DNA of 64,000 bases from YC2-FULL-38-9 sp964629635 (GTDB taxonomy: Bacteria; Patescibacteriota; Microgenomatia; UBA1406; GWC2-37-13): assembly GCA_964629635.1 (NCBI GenBank), contig CAZVQS010000002.1, positions 1 through 64,000 on the forward strand, read 5' to 3'. Below the pieces are notes generated by a model. That model was not told the origin of the DNA and made no database searches. It saw only the letters and a list, made by a program, of their open reading frames with translations. The position numbers and the translations under genes were made by a program. Below, piece after piece: positions 1-6,186 of this stretch (the first letter of the stretch is position 1; each line of letters begins with the position of its first letter).

Positions 1-70
1 GAGGTAGCCAAGGTGGTCACGGCGGGGGTCTGAAAAACCTCAGATGCGTGTTCGACTCACGCCCTCAGCA
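1..70 (+). tRNA. tRNA-Phe (GAA), 5' end cut
   Basis: The last three acceptor-stem bases are visible as GAGG at 1-4 (pairing with part of CCTCAGC at 63-69), so about three bases lie outside the window. The D arm is GCC...GGC, the anticodon stem is GGGGT/ACCTC around loop CTGAAAA (anticodon GAA), and the T arm is GCGTG-TTCGACT-CACGC. The discriminator is A70, and CCA is not encoded. Confidence 0.9.
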
Positions 71-102
71 CACTTCCTTCCCAATCTTTTTTTCCACTCG
101 TG

Positions 103-130
103 TTGATATTCTCCTTTTTTATCCTATAAT
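103..130 (+). promoter_or_regulatory. sigma70-type promoter of the 154 gene
   Basis: TTGATA at 103-108 and TATAAT at 125-130 are separated by 16 bases. The ATG follows 23 bases after the -10 box, so this gene has a short leader but no evident Shine-Dalgarno sequence. Confidence 0.7.
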
Positions 131-153
131 ATTACCATCAGAGTTACATAGGT

Positions 154-1353
154 ATGACAGAATCACCCAAACACCATTTCGGCCGACTGCGCTATGACAT
201 CGCCATCCCTCCGGAGTCTCCCGGGGCAACCCTCATGTGGCAGTTCGGTAGCGATGCGTTTTCCCGGTCCGTTTCAGAACGACTTGGTTTTACGCTTCCG
301 GAGGTTATGCTCCGGTTTTCGGTTGCGGCATGCAACCGTGACCCCAAGGTTCTTGACAAGGTCCGCTCCATCGCAGGGCGCAGCGCAAATTTCGAGGCGC
401 CGGAACCCGCGCGCATCATGGACACGCGGTATGACACTCTCCAGATCGGCGGATTCGGCTACCAGAAGATAACGTGGAAAAAGGGAAGCATCGGATCGGC
501 CGATATGGACGCGGCTGTTTCGCTTCCGGATACCGAGAACTATGAGGAAACCAACCCCGGCATCGCCCGCGTCACTGTGATCGACGGCAACCGGCAGCTT
601 GAACTGCATGATCCCTATTCATTTTCCGGGGCATATACGCGGGAGCAGGCTTTGACGAAAGTCGCGCACAACCTGTTGCTTTTGGATGCAGTCTCGAGTG
701 CGAAGCCGCCTCCGTTTGTCGTTCCCATACCAATCGGAGTGGGCGTGTATCCGGGTATCGTGAATGACGCGGGGGAGCCGGCGTATTTCATATCGTTTCT
801 CGTGCCCTACGGCGGACGCCGTACAGGGGTGGCGGAAGACCCCAAAACATACAATCCGCAATCCTTTTACCGCGACATGATCCAGACTCCGCCGGCAATG
901 GCGAAAGCTGCCCGTTTCATACACGATACGACCGGCCTTGCCCATTACCAGATGCATCCGGGCAATTACTTCGTGCCGAAAGAGGGCGGCTTGCCGTACC
1001 TCTGCGATTTCTCAACCATGTATCCGATAAGCCTGGAAGCGCAGGCCCAGTCGCGCGCCGTGGACTTGAGCAAAATGATCATAAGCATCATGGAGGGCGT
1101 ACAGGCAAGCGGACTGCGCGTTGACTTGGGGAATCTGCTCATGGTCTTATTCAAGGATACGGTTGACGCCTATGCGGGTGCGAAACTTCCGCTTCCGAAG
1201 TCCGGCACATCAGGCGTGCACCATGCGATCGCAAACCAGATAAGGGTTGCCCTCGAGTCCGGCATCATCAAACCGGCTATACCGCCGGATGATGCCCGTG
1301 CGGCGGTATCCGCAATCCGGGGCCATCTGGAGTCCTCGATCGCCGGACTTTAA
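154..1353 (+). CDS. kinase-fold-like hypothetical protein
   Basis: A 399-residue soluble protein with no signal peptide or membrane segment. The C-terminal half carries HYQMHPGNYF followed about 15 residues later by YLCDFST. That order and spacing resemble the catalytic loop (HxxxxPGN) and metal-binding DF[G/S] motif of aminoglycoside-phosphotransferase/protein-kinase-like folds. The N-terminal half, about 200 residues, has no motif I recognise, and a glycine-rich nucleotide loop is not obvious. It is monocistronic, between tRNA-Phe and tRNA-Gly, with its own promoter. The kinase-like reading is inference from two short motifs, and the substrate cannot be guessed. Confidence 0.6.
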   Translation: MTESPKHHFGRLRYDIAIPPESPGATLMWQFGSDAFSRSVSERLGFTLPEVMLRFSVAACNRDPKVLDKVRSIAGRSANFEAPEPARIMDTRYDTLQIGGFGYQKITWKKGSIGSADMDAAVSLPDTENYEETNPGIARVTVIDGNRQLELHDPYSFSGAYTREQALTKVAHNLLLLDAVSSAKPPPFVVPIPIGVGVYPGIVNDAGEPAYFISFLVPYGGRRTGVAEDPKTYNPQSFYRDMIQTPPAMAKAARFIHDTTGLAHYQMHPGNYFVPKEGGLPYLCDFSTMYPISLEAQAQSRAVDLSKMIISIMEGVQASGLRVDLGNLLMVLFKDTVDAYAGAKLPLPKSGTSGVHHAIANQIRVALESGIIKPAIPPDDARAAVSAIRGHLESSIAGL

Positions 1354-1368
1354 TGCCGGCCAAAGGCC

Positions 1369-1397
1369 TTGAGGAGGATACGTAGGTGTGCTATACT
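1369..1397 (+). promoter_or_regulatory. promoter of tRNA-Gly
   Basis: TTGAGG at 1369-1374, a 17-base spacer and TATACT at 1392-1397. Transcription would begin near 1404, about 15 bases before the mature tRNA. Confidence 0.65.
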
Positions 1398-1418
1398 TGA
1401 AACGTCAAATTGAATACC

Positions 1419-1493
1419 GCGGTGGTAGTTCAACGGTAGAATGTTTCCTTGCCAAGGAAAAGGTTGCCGGTTCAAATCCGGTCCACCGCTCCA
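1419..1493 (+). tRNA. tRNA-Gly (GCC), CCA encoded
   Basis: Acceptor stem GCGGTGG/CCACCGC, anticodon loop TTGCCAA in the stem TTTCC/GGAAA (anticodon GCC), and T loop TTCAAAT. Encoded CCA at 1491-1493, unlike the other tRNAs in this window. Confidence 0.95.
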
Positions 1494-1517
1494 GCTTCTT
1501 TTTCAATCTCCTTGATC

Positions 1518-1523
1518 TATAAT
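1518..1523 (+). promoter_or_regulatory. -10 box, leaderless start of NUDIX gene
   Basis: TATAAT lies exactly six bases before ATG 1530, so the predicted transcription start coincides with the start codon. This supports 1530 over the upstream in-frame codon inside tRNA-Gly. Confidence 0.65.
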
Positions 1524-1529
1524 ATATTC

Positions 1530-1958
1530 ATGCTCCAGGATGCACTCTTCCATGTCGGACAGAAAGCTGTTATCCGCAAAGGTACCGAAGTTCTCGTGCT
1601 CCATGATCCGGTTCCCGCGCCGGGACAGATCGATGTGCCGGGAGGCAAGGTGCAGGAGGGCGAGACGGATTTCGAAGCCGCGCTCAAGCGGGAAGTGAGG
1701 GAAGAAACCGGTCTGGAAATCAGTGTGGGCAGGCCGTTTTTCACCCATTACTGGGAATTTCCCAAAGATTCTCCCCACCGCAACCGCGGTAAAAAGATAT
1801 TCCTTGTGTATTACGAATGCGAATACGTTTCCGGTGCTGTACGAGTGAGCGAAGAGCACGACTGGTACCGGTGGGTAAACAAAGATACGTTTGCCGCCGC
1901 GTTCGTCGAGCGGAATTTCGTGTATAAAGCGCTTGTTGAGTATTTCAAAATCCCATGA
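1530..1958 (+). CDS. NUDIX hydrolase
   Basis: A 142-residue NUDIX pyrophosphohydrolase. The NUDIX box begins GGKVQEGETDFEAA and continues through REVREETG, with the usual metal-binding glutamates. The reading frame is open further upstream, but that extension runs through tRNA-Gly, so ATG 1530 is chosen; a TATAAT six bases upstream agrees. The stop overlaps the next start (ATGA), indicating translational coupling to the methyltransferase-like gene. The substrate is unknown; family members act on nucleoside diphosphates linked to another moiety. Confidence 0.9.
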   Translation: MLQDALFHVGQKAVIRKGTEVLVLHDPVPAPGQIDVPGGKVQEGETDFEAALKREVREETGLEISVGRPFFTHYWEFPKDSPHRNRGKKIFLVYYECEYVSGAVRVSEEHDWYRWVNKDTFAAAFVERNFVYKALVEYFKIP

Positions 1959-2398
1959 AAAATCCTGTTAAATCGTTCACGCTTCTTGGATTGCAGGTCA
2001 TTTCCATGGGTTACTTAATCCTTTCCGGTCCGGTTCTGGCGGCCCAGGAACTGCTGCTTGTTCCCGAGATCGTATTTGTCATCATCGCATTCCTCGGCGT
2101 CTGGCAGATGAAAGCCAACAGCTTCAATGCGGTGCCTGACGTGAACCGGAAAAGCAGGCTCATGACGAATGGCATATACCGCAAACTGCGAAATCCCATG
2201 TATACCGGTATCATCGGTACGGGTATTACGCTGGTGCTTTCGGAATTCACTTACGTACGGCTCGCTGCTTTGGCAATTCTGACGGCTGTCCTTGTTTTGA
2301 AGATCAGGTACGAAGAGGAGCTTCTGGAGGAGCGGTTCGGCAAAGAATACCGGGAATACAAAAAAAGGAGCTACCGCCTTATTCCGTACCTGTTCTGA
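1955..2398 (+). CDS. isoprenylcysteine carboxyl methyltransferase-like membrane protein
   Basis: A 147-residue integral membrane protein with about four hydrophobic segments and the C-terminal signature of the ICMT/PEMT family: GIYRKLRNPMYTG, then EEELLEERFG and YREYKKR. Family members methylate isoprenylated or lipid acceptors with S-adenosylmethionine, but bacterial members have varied and mostly unknown substrates. It overlaps the preceding NUDIX gene by four bases. Its 3' end overlaps the convergent NUDIX gene by 20 bases. Confidence 0.85.
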   Translation: MKNPVKSFTLLGLQVISMGYLILSGPVLAAQELLLVPEIVFVIIAFLGVWQMKANSFNAVPDVNRKSRLMTNGIYRKLRNPMYTGIIGTGITLVLSEFTYVRLAALAILTAVLVLKIRYEEELLEERFGKEYREYKKRSYRLIPYLF

Positions 2399-2849
2399 AA
2401 CGGGCGAGGAGTTCTTCGAATGCTTTCAAATCCGCAGGATAGGTAAGGAGCTTTTTCACTTCATCAACCCCTGCAAACTTCGCATCCATCATCTCCCAGT
2501 CATGGTTTTTCGGGTCGCCTGACAGGTATTCCATAAGGTAGTAAAACACTTTCTTGTGCACAAGAAATTCCTCTGCAGCGTCCTTGCCGTGGGGCGATCC
2601 TTTCCACCGGTATGAATATTCGGTTTCAGCAGGCGTCGGGTCGACTATTTTGGCTTTCACGCCGCCTTCTTCCTCGACTTCGCGCAGGGCCGCCTGTTCC
2701 ATCGGTTCGTCTTTATCCTTGTCGCCGATGAGTCCTTTCGGGAACACCCACCCCTTGTGCCAGGAATGCTGCGTCACCAGCCAGAACGTTTGGTCCTTTT
2801 CTTTTTTGTATACGATGCCTCCCGCGGATACCTCTTTTTTCGTTTTCAT
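2379..2849 (-). CDS. NUDIX hydrolase
   Basis: A 156-residue NUDIX protein. The box runs from GDKDKDEPMEQAA into LREVEEEGG. The preceding WVFPKG and the EYSYRWKG segment resemble the Ap4A-hydrolase/MutT-like subgroup with an N-terminal SAGGIVY strand. On the minus strand TATAAT (complement of 2859-2864) lies nine bases upstream of the ATG. It is divergent from the cupin gene and converges with the methyltransferase-like gene. Confidence 0.9.
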   Translation of the reverse strand: MKTKKEVSAGGIVYKKEKDQTFWLVTQHSWHKGWVFPKGLIGDKDKDEPMEQAALREVEEEGGVKAKIVDPTPAETEYSYRWKGSPHGKDAAEEFLVHKKVFYYLMEYLSGDPKNHDWEMMDAKFAGVDEVKKLLTYPADLKAFEELLARFRTGTE

Positions 2850-2854
2850 ACTGG

Positions 2855-2864
2855 TACAATTATA
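2855..2864. promoter_or_regulatory. overlapping divergent -10 boxes
   Basis: TACAAT at 2855-2860 (plus strand, toward the cupin) overlaps ATTATA at 2859-2864 (TATAAT on the minus strand, toward the NUDIX gene). The two promoters occupy the same few bases and probably exclude each other. Confidence 0.45.
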
Positions 2865-2887
2865 TACGTTACCGATTTTTTATACAT

Positions 2888-3196
2888 ATGCACGTCCACA
2901 AACACGTACACAAAAAACAGGCAAGCGAAAAGCTTTTGGATAAGTCAGTTACCAGACAGACCGGCTCCGGTTTCGTCCTTTTGCACAAGGGCGAGGAAGT
3001 GGGCGAACACGTGACCGAGGGACGGGAAGAAGTCATATACGTCATTGAGGGCGAAGCGTTGGTCGACATGGAGGGGGAGAAGGAATATGTGGAAGCAGGC
3101 AGCCTGATCTATGTTCCCCCGCAAAAGAAACACAACATCAAAAACGAGAACGACGAGGTCCTCAAATACATGTACGTGGTCAGTCACTTTTCCTGA
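2888..3196 (+). CDS. cupin-domain protein
   Basis: A 102-residue single-domain cupin. HKGEEVGEHVTEGREEVIYVIEG matches cupin motif 1 in outline (shown here in part: GEHVTEGREE), and YVPPQKKHNIKN fits motif 2, giving the two-His, one-Glu metal site typical of small cupins. The start is His-rich (MHVHKHVHKK). It overlaps the convergent GT2 gene by 13 bases. The ligand is not inferable. Confidence 0.8.
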   Translation: MHVHKHVHKKQASEKLLDKSVTRQTGSGFVLLHKGEEVGEHVTEGREEVIYVIEGEALVDMEGEKEYVEAGSLIYVPPQKKHNIKNENDEVLKYMYVVSHFS

Positions 3197-3933
3197 CGCT
3201 TGCGGTAGTACTGGCCGCCCATTTCGTAGTCGAAAATGGGTTTCCGGATAGGTCCCAGGACCAGCTGGTGGATGAGGGCATTCAATGACTTATAGCCGCT
3301 TAAAAGCAGCCCTTCCTTTTCGAACCTCCGGGTCGAGACATACAGGATAGGTGTTTTGAACACCGCAAACCGCGCTTTAAGTTTCGCGGCCCGTTGGATG
3401 AGTTCGAAATCCTCCCCGAATACGATTCCTTCGTCGAACCCGTTCAGTTTTTCAAAAAGCTCCTTTTTCATGATGATGCACGGGCCGTTTGCCGCGGGTT
3501 TGATGTTCTGGAACAGGGTCATTGCCCCGTTTATGGTCGCAAGCGCGAGCTTTCCCTGGATATTGCTGTTTTTCGGGCGGTTCCAGACGGTGAATGCGTC
3601 AAGCCCTTTTCCCATATGCTTCCTGACTCCTTCAATGAAATCCGGAGAAACCTCCACATCCGCGTCAAAAAATATGATCCACCTGCCTTTCGCGTAGCGT
3701 GCGCCGTTATTGCGCGCCTGACTGACGTTTTTGGTAGGGTTGGTGAGAAAAAGAAGGGAGGGGAGCGAGTCCCTGAGTCCGTCCACCCGCTCTTTTGTTT
3801 TGTCTTTCGATCCGCTGTCGTTTATGACGATCTCGAAATTGCGGTCGGTTTGCCGGCTCAGGCTTTTGAGGAGCACGGGCAGGTTTTCCTCTTCGTTCAG
3901 GCTCGGAATAACGATCGAGATAATGCCGTCCAT
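3184..3933 (-). CDS. family 2 glycosyltransferase
   Basis: A 249-residue GT-A fold enzyme. It starts with ISIVIPSLNEEENL, has the acceptor/Mg site FFDADVEVSP, and a GFDEGIVFGEDFEL segment typical of GT2 enzymes. There is no membrane segment at the N-terminus. An upstream in-frame start at 3957 is possible, but ATG 3933 has TATAAT exactly six bases upstream, as for other genes here, so 3933 is preferred. It lies downstream of the phosphoesterase gene on the same strand. The sugar donor and acceptor are unknown. Confidence 0.85.
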   Translation of the reverse strand: MDGIISIVIPSLNEEENLPVLLKSLSRQTDRNFEIVINDSGSKDKTKERVDGLRDSLPSLLFLTNPTKNVSQARNNGARYAKGRWIIFFDADVEVSPDFIEGVRKHMGKGLDAFTVWNRPKNSNIQGKLALATINGAMTLFQNIKPAANGPCIIMKKELFEKLNGFDEGIVFGEDFELIQRAAKLKARFAVFKTPILYVSTRRFEKEGLLLSGYKSLNALIHQLVLGPIRKPIFDYEMGGQYYRKRQEK

Positions 3934-3939
3934 ACGCTC

Positions 3940-3945
3940 ATTATA
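3940..3945 (-). promoter_or_regulatory. -10 box, leaderless start of GT2 gene
   Basis: TATAAT on the minus strand, six bases (GAGCGT) before ATG 3933. It decides the start codon. Confidence 0.6.
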
Positions 3946-3953
3946 TACAACCC

Positions 3954-4481
3954 TCAATCCAATGTATGCAAGAGCGCCTTGTTGGTTCTCGTGTCATAAA
4001 CGGCGATGGTTCCTTTGTTTTCTATCCTCCCGAACGCATAGCCGGAAACGCTTCCTGGGTTCACGTGGAGAGTATTTCCTTTCATTTCGATGAGGCTCCG
4101 GTGCGTGTGGCCGGTGAAAACAACATCATATTTGCCGCTTAGGATAAGGCCTTCGGTAAGCAGGCTGTCCGAGCCGTGGTACACGGCGATCTTTTTGCCG
4201 TCCAGATCAAGAGACAGGGTTTCCTTTTTGAATTCGATGTCCCACCCTTCCTTGGCTTTCCGTTCCAGAAAGCGGAAATGGTCTCCTTCGTTGTTGCCGA
4301 ATACCGATTTGACCGGAATGGTGAGCTTCGGCTCGAGCGAGTACATATATTGGGGTACGAACGGGGAAACCCAGTCGCCGCAGTGGATGATCAGGTCAAC
4401 CTGTTCCTTTTGAAACAGTTTTACGGCTTTGGCGAGGTTTTCGAGTTTGTCATGGGTATCCGACATGATGCCGATTTTCAT
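3954..4481 (-). CDS. YfcE-type metallophosphoesterase
   Basis: A 175-residue calcineurin-like phosphoesterase of the YfcE/MJ0936 class. It shows MSDTHDKLEN (D and H ligands), HCGDW, GNNEGD, GHTHRS and HVNPGSVS, the full order of dimetal-site motifs. Small family members hydrolyse phosphodiesters in vitro, and the natural substrate is usually unknown. A minus-strand TATTAC nine bases before the start may be its -10 box. It is divergent from tRNA-Cys. Confidence 0.9.
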   Translation of the reverse strand: MKIGIMSDTHDKLENLAKAVKLFQKEQVDLIIHCGDWVSPFVPQYMYSLEPKLTIPVKSVFGNNEGDHFRFLERKAKEGWDIEFKKETLSLDLDGKKIAVYHGSDSLLTEGLILSGKYDVVFTGHTHRSLIEMKGNTLHVNPGSVSGYAFGRIENKGTIAVYDTRTNKALLHTLD

Positions 4482-4535
4482 AGGGTAAGGGTAATACAGT
4501 AATGTATGAATACGATTATACAGAAGGCACCTGCA

Positions 4536-4564
4536 TTGTTAAACCGGGCGATATGCGGTACAAT
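4536..4564 (+). promoter_or_regulatory. promoter of tRNA-Cys
   Basis: TTGTTA at 4536-4541, a 17-base spacer and TACAAT at 4559-4564; transcription would start about 25 bases before the tRNA. Confidence 0.65.
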
Positions 4565-4595
4565 ATGAAATTGCCTCAAGGGAGGCCTGTTTTCT

Positions 4596-4668
4596 GGCGC
4601 GTTGGCGAAGTGGAAACGCGGGGGTCTGCAAAACCTCTACTGCGCCGGTTCGATTCCGGCACGCGCCT
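4596..4668 (+). tRNA. tRNA-Cys (GCA)
   Basis: Acceptor stem GGCGCGT/ACGCGCC, anticodon stem GGGGT/ACCTC with loop CTGCAAA (GCA), and T arm GCCGG-TTCGATT-CCGGC. The discriminator is T4668 and CCA is not encoded. This is the only Cys tRNA in the window, relevant to the Cys-codon attenuators near 33.6 kb. Confidence 0.95.
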
Positions 4669-4686
4669 CATAAAGAATTTCTGTGG

Positions 4687-4692
4687 TATACT
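4687..4692 (+). promoter_or_regulatory. -10 box, leaderless start of HNH gene
   Basis: TATACT six bases (GGATTA) before ATG 4699, and 18 bases after tRNA-Cys ends. The same geometry as the host's core genes, although the gene itself looks acquired. Confidence 0.55.
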
Positions 4693-4698
4693 GGATTA

Positions 4699-5202
4699 AT
4701 GAGTGAGCGATATAAACGGCATCCGAATACAAAATGTTGCGTTTGTAATAAACCCATATATCGTAGACCCATTGAAATACAGAGGAACGAAAGTAAAGTA
4801 TATTGTGGTATTAAATGCTACGGTATCGCTTGCAGGAAAGAAAAACCGTGTGTCGTATGCGGAAAACTCATGTTGGCAGGCTTAAACAAAAAAACCTGTA
4901 GTAGAGCATGCGCTAATAAACACAGAGAAGGGATTAAGTACAAACTAGGTAGACCAAGGGATAAGGTTGTGCATTATAGAAGTATCAAGGTTAGACTCTT
5001 GGATTTGAGGGGAAAAGTGTGTGAGAGGTGCGGTTACGATATTTTTGAGATTTTGCAGGTACATCACAAAGACAGGAACAGAGAGAACAATGATTTGGGA
5101 AATCTGGAGTTGATTTGCCCAAATTGTCATTACAGAGAACATTTACTGGAAAAGAGTTGGTTAAAAAGGAGGGTGGGCAGGACGGTAATGCGCGAGTCTT
5201 GA
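4699..5202 (+). CDS. HNH endonuclease-like zinc protein
   Basis: A 167-residue Cys-rich protein. Paired CxxC knuckles in the N-terminal half (CCVCNKP, CGIKC, CVVCGK, CSRAC) precede a C-terminal HNH module: CERCGYD, LQVHHKDRNRENND, then NLELICPNCHYREH. HNH domains cut or nick DNA with a divalent metal; an intact HH...N...H core is visible. Base use is clearly more AT-rich than the flanking genes. It sits between tRNA-Cys and tRNA-Ser, and its last 11 codons and stop run into tRNA-Ser (35 bases of overlap). A homing-type or defence role is possible; neither is shown. Confidence 0.8.
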   Translation: MSERYKRHPNTKCCVCNKPIYRRPIEIQRNESKVYCGIKCYGIACRKEKPCVVCGKLMLAGLNKKTCSRACANKHREGIKYKLGRPRDKVVHYRSIKVRLLDLRGKVCERCGYDIFEILQVHHKDRNRENNDLGNLELICPNCHYREHLLEKSWLKRRVGRTVMRES

Positions 5203-5249
5203 AAACTCGTGAGCGCAAGCTCTAACAGGTTCGACCCCTGTACCCTCCG
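5168..5249 (+). tRNA. tRNA-Ser (TGA)
   Basis: Class II tRNA. Acceptor GGAGGGT/ACCCTCC, anticodon stem CGAGT/ACTCG with loop CTTGAAA (TGA), long variable arm GAGC-GCAA-GCTC, T arm ACAGG-TTCGACC-CCTGT, discriminator G5249. CCA is not encoded. Its 5' half is also read as the C-terminus of the HNH gene. Confidence 0.95.
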
Positions 5250-5255
5250 CTTTTA

Positions 5256-5289
5256 CCCGCCGAAGCCCTCAGGGCGAAGGCGGGCTTCG
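5256..5289. repeat. palindromic hairpin after tRNA-Ser
   Basis: CCCGCC-GAA-GCCC-TCA-GGGC-GAA-GGCGGG forms a two-tier hairpin with a symmetrical GAA/GAA internal loop. An alternative pairing is CGAAGCCC with GGGCTTCG. No long T tract follows, so it is either a weak terminator for the tRNA or a REP-like palindromic element. Confidence 0.6.
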
Positions 5290-5368
5290 TTTGTCTACAT
5301 AACGAACTATTACAGATCATACTTTCCGGAACAGCTATACAGTAAACAATTGTTTCCTCTTAAAGTGC

Positions 5369-5374
5369 TATTAT
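5369..5374 (+). promoter_or_regulatory. -10 box, leaderless start of NERD gene
   Basis: TATTAT exactly six bases before ATG 5381. No convincing -35 hexamer at the usual distance. Confidence 0.5.
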
Positions 5375-5380
5375 GTTTAT

Positions 5381-6088
5381 ATGGCCCAGCTTTATGGCAA
5401 AGCGAGTGAATACCTGCTTGCTCAAAAACTAAAAAACAAATATGCGGCCCTTTGGGTTGTGTTGTGGATAATACCTACTCTTATCGTTTACTGGATCCTT
5501 GGCTTTTATTTTCGATTCAGTTGGAGTTTTACACTAATATATGTGCCTTTTTTTCTTATATTTTGGAAAATCATTGACGAATTATCTTCATGGCTGTTAG
5601 GGAAGGCGTACAGATATAAGTATGGAATTGAAGGTGAGAATCAAGTACTAATTGAACTGTTGAAATTGAATGATGACTATTTGATTTTTCGTAACATTCA
5701 TTTACCGGATAGAAAAGATGATATCGATTTTGTAGTATTGTGTCCAAGCGGAATATATGTGGTGGAAACTAAAAATATAAAAGGAGGATTAATATTGGAT
5801 AAAACCCAGAAAGAGGGGAGGCGAATAATTGCTCAAGTCACCAGTCAATTCTGGGGATTGCGGGACTATATTAAGCGCACAACAAATTTAGAAATATTTG
5901 TCCATCCATTGATAGTCTCTGTGCAAGAAAATTATAGCAAGAATAAAGAATATAGAAGAATAGAAGGTTACATTACTTTAATTAACCATAGGCAGACGCA
6001 AGCTTTCTTTAAATCACATTCCAATATTGATCGCAATTACCACGAACTTTCTATAAAAAAAAAGCTTGAGTATTTAGCTACACAATAA
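5381..6088 (+). CDS. membrane-anchored NERD-domain protein
   Basis: A 235-residue protein. Two hydrophobic segments (about residues 24-65) lead into a nuclease-related domain: GIEGENQV, then DDIDFVVL, then GIYVVETKNIKG. This gives the E...D...ExK core of a PD-(D/E)XK-like fold. NERD proteins are known from diverse bacteria and are predicted to act on nucleic acid, but few have been tested. It is AT-rich, lies between the HNH and STAND genes on the same strand, and is probably part of the same accessory block. Confidence 0.85.
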   Translation: MAQLYGKASEYLLAQKLKNKYAALWVVLWIIPTLIVYWILGFYFRFSWSFTLIYVPFFLIFWKIIDELSSWLLGKAYRYKYGIEGENQVLIELLKLNDDYLIFRNIHLPDRKDDIDFVVLCPSGIYVVETKNIKGGLILDKTQKEGRRIIAQVTSQFWGLRDYIKRTTNLEIFVHPLIVSVQENYSKNKEYRRIEGYITLINHRQTQAFFKSHSNIDRNYHELSIKKKLEYLATQ

Positions 6089-6140
6089 TTCTTTCAACTC
6101 CCGAGGTTGTTTACATAGGAAAATATGCCAATTAGGTTGT

Positions 6141-6171
6141 TATAATAAAGCAATACTGCTCTTTAAGAGCA
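6141..6171 (+). promoter_or_regulatory. -10 box plus 15-bp palindrome before STAND gene
   Basis: TATAAT at 6141-6146 is followed by the perfect palindrome TGCTCTT-T-AAGAGCA at 6157-6171, 15 bases before ATG 6187. The palindrome would lie in the 5' leader or overlap the start site, as expected of an operator. No regulator gene is adjacent. Confidence 0.45.
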
Positions 6172-6186
6172 TAATTGTTGTAATCA

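Noticed and set aside
1449..1529. N-terminal extension of the first NUDIX protein
   Set aside because: It would translate the 3' half of tRNA-Gly; the -10 box spacing supports ATG 1530.
4502..4699. Open frame of 65 codons across tRNA-Cys
   Set aside because: It is covered by a tRNA gene and its promoter and has no coding features.
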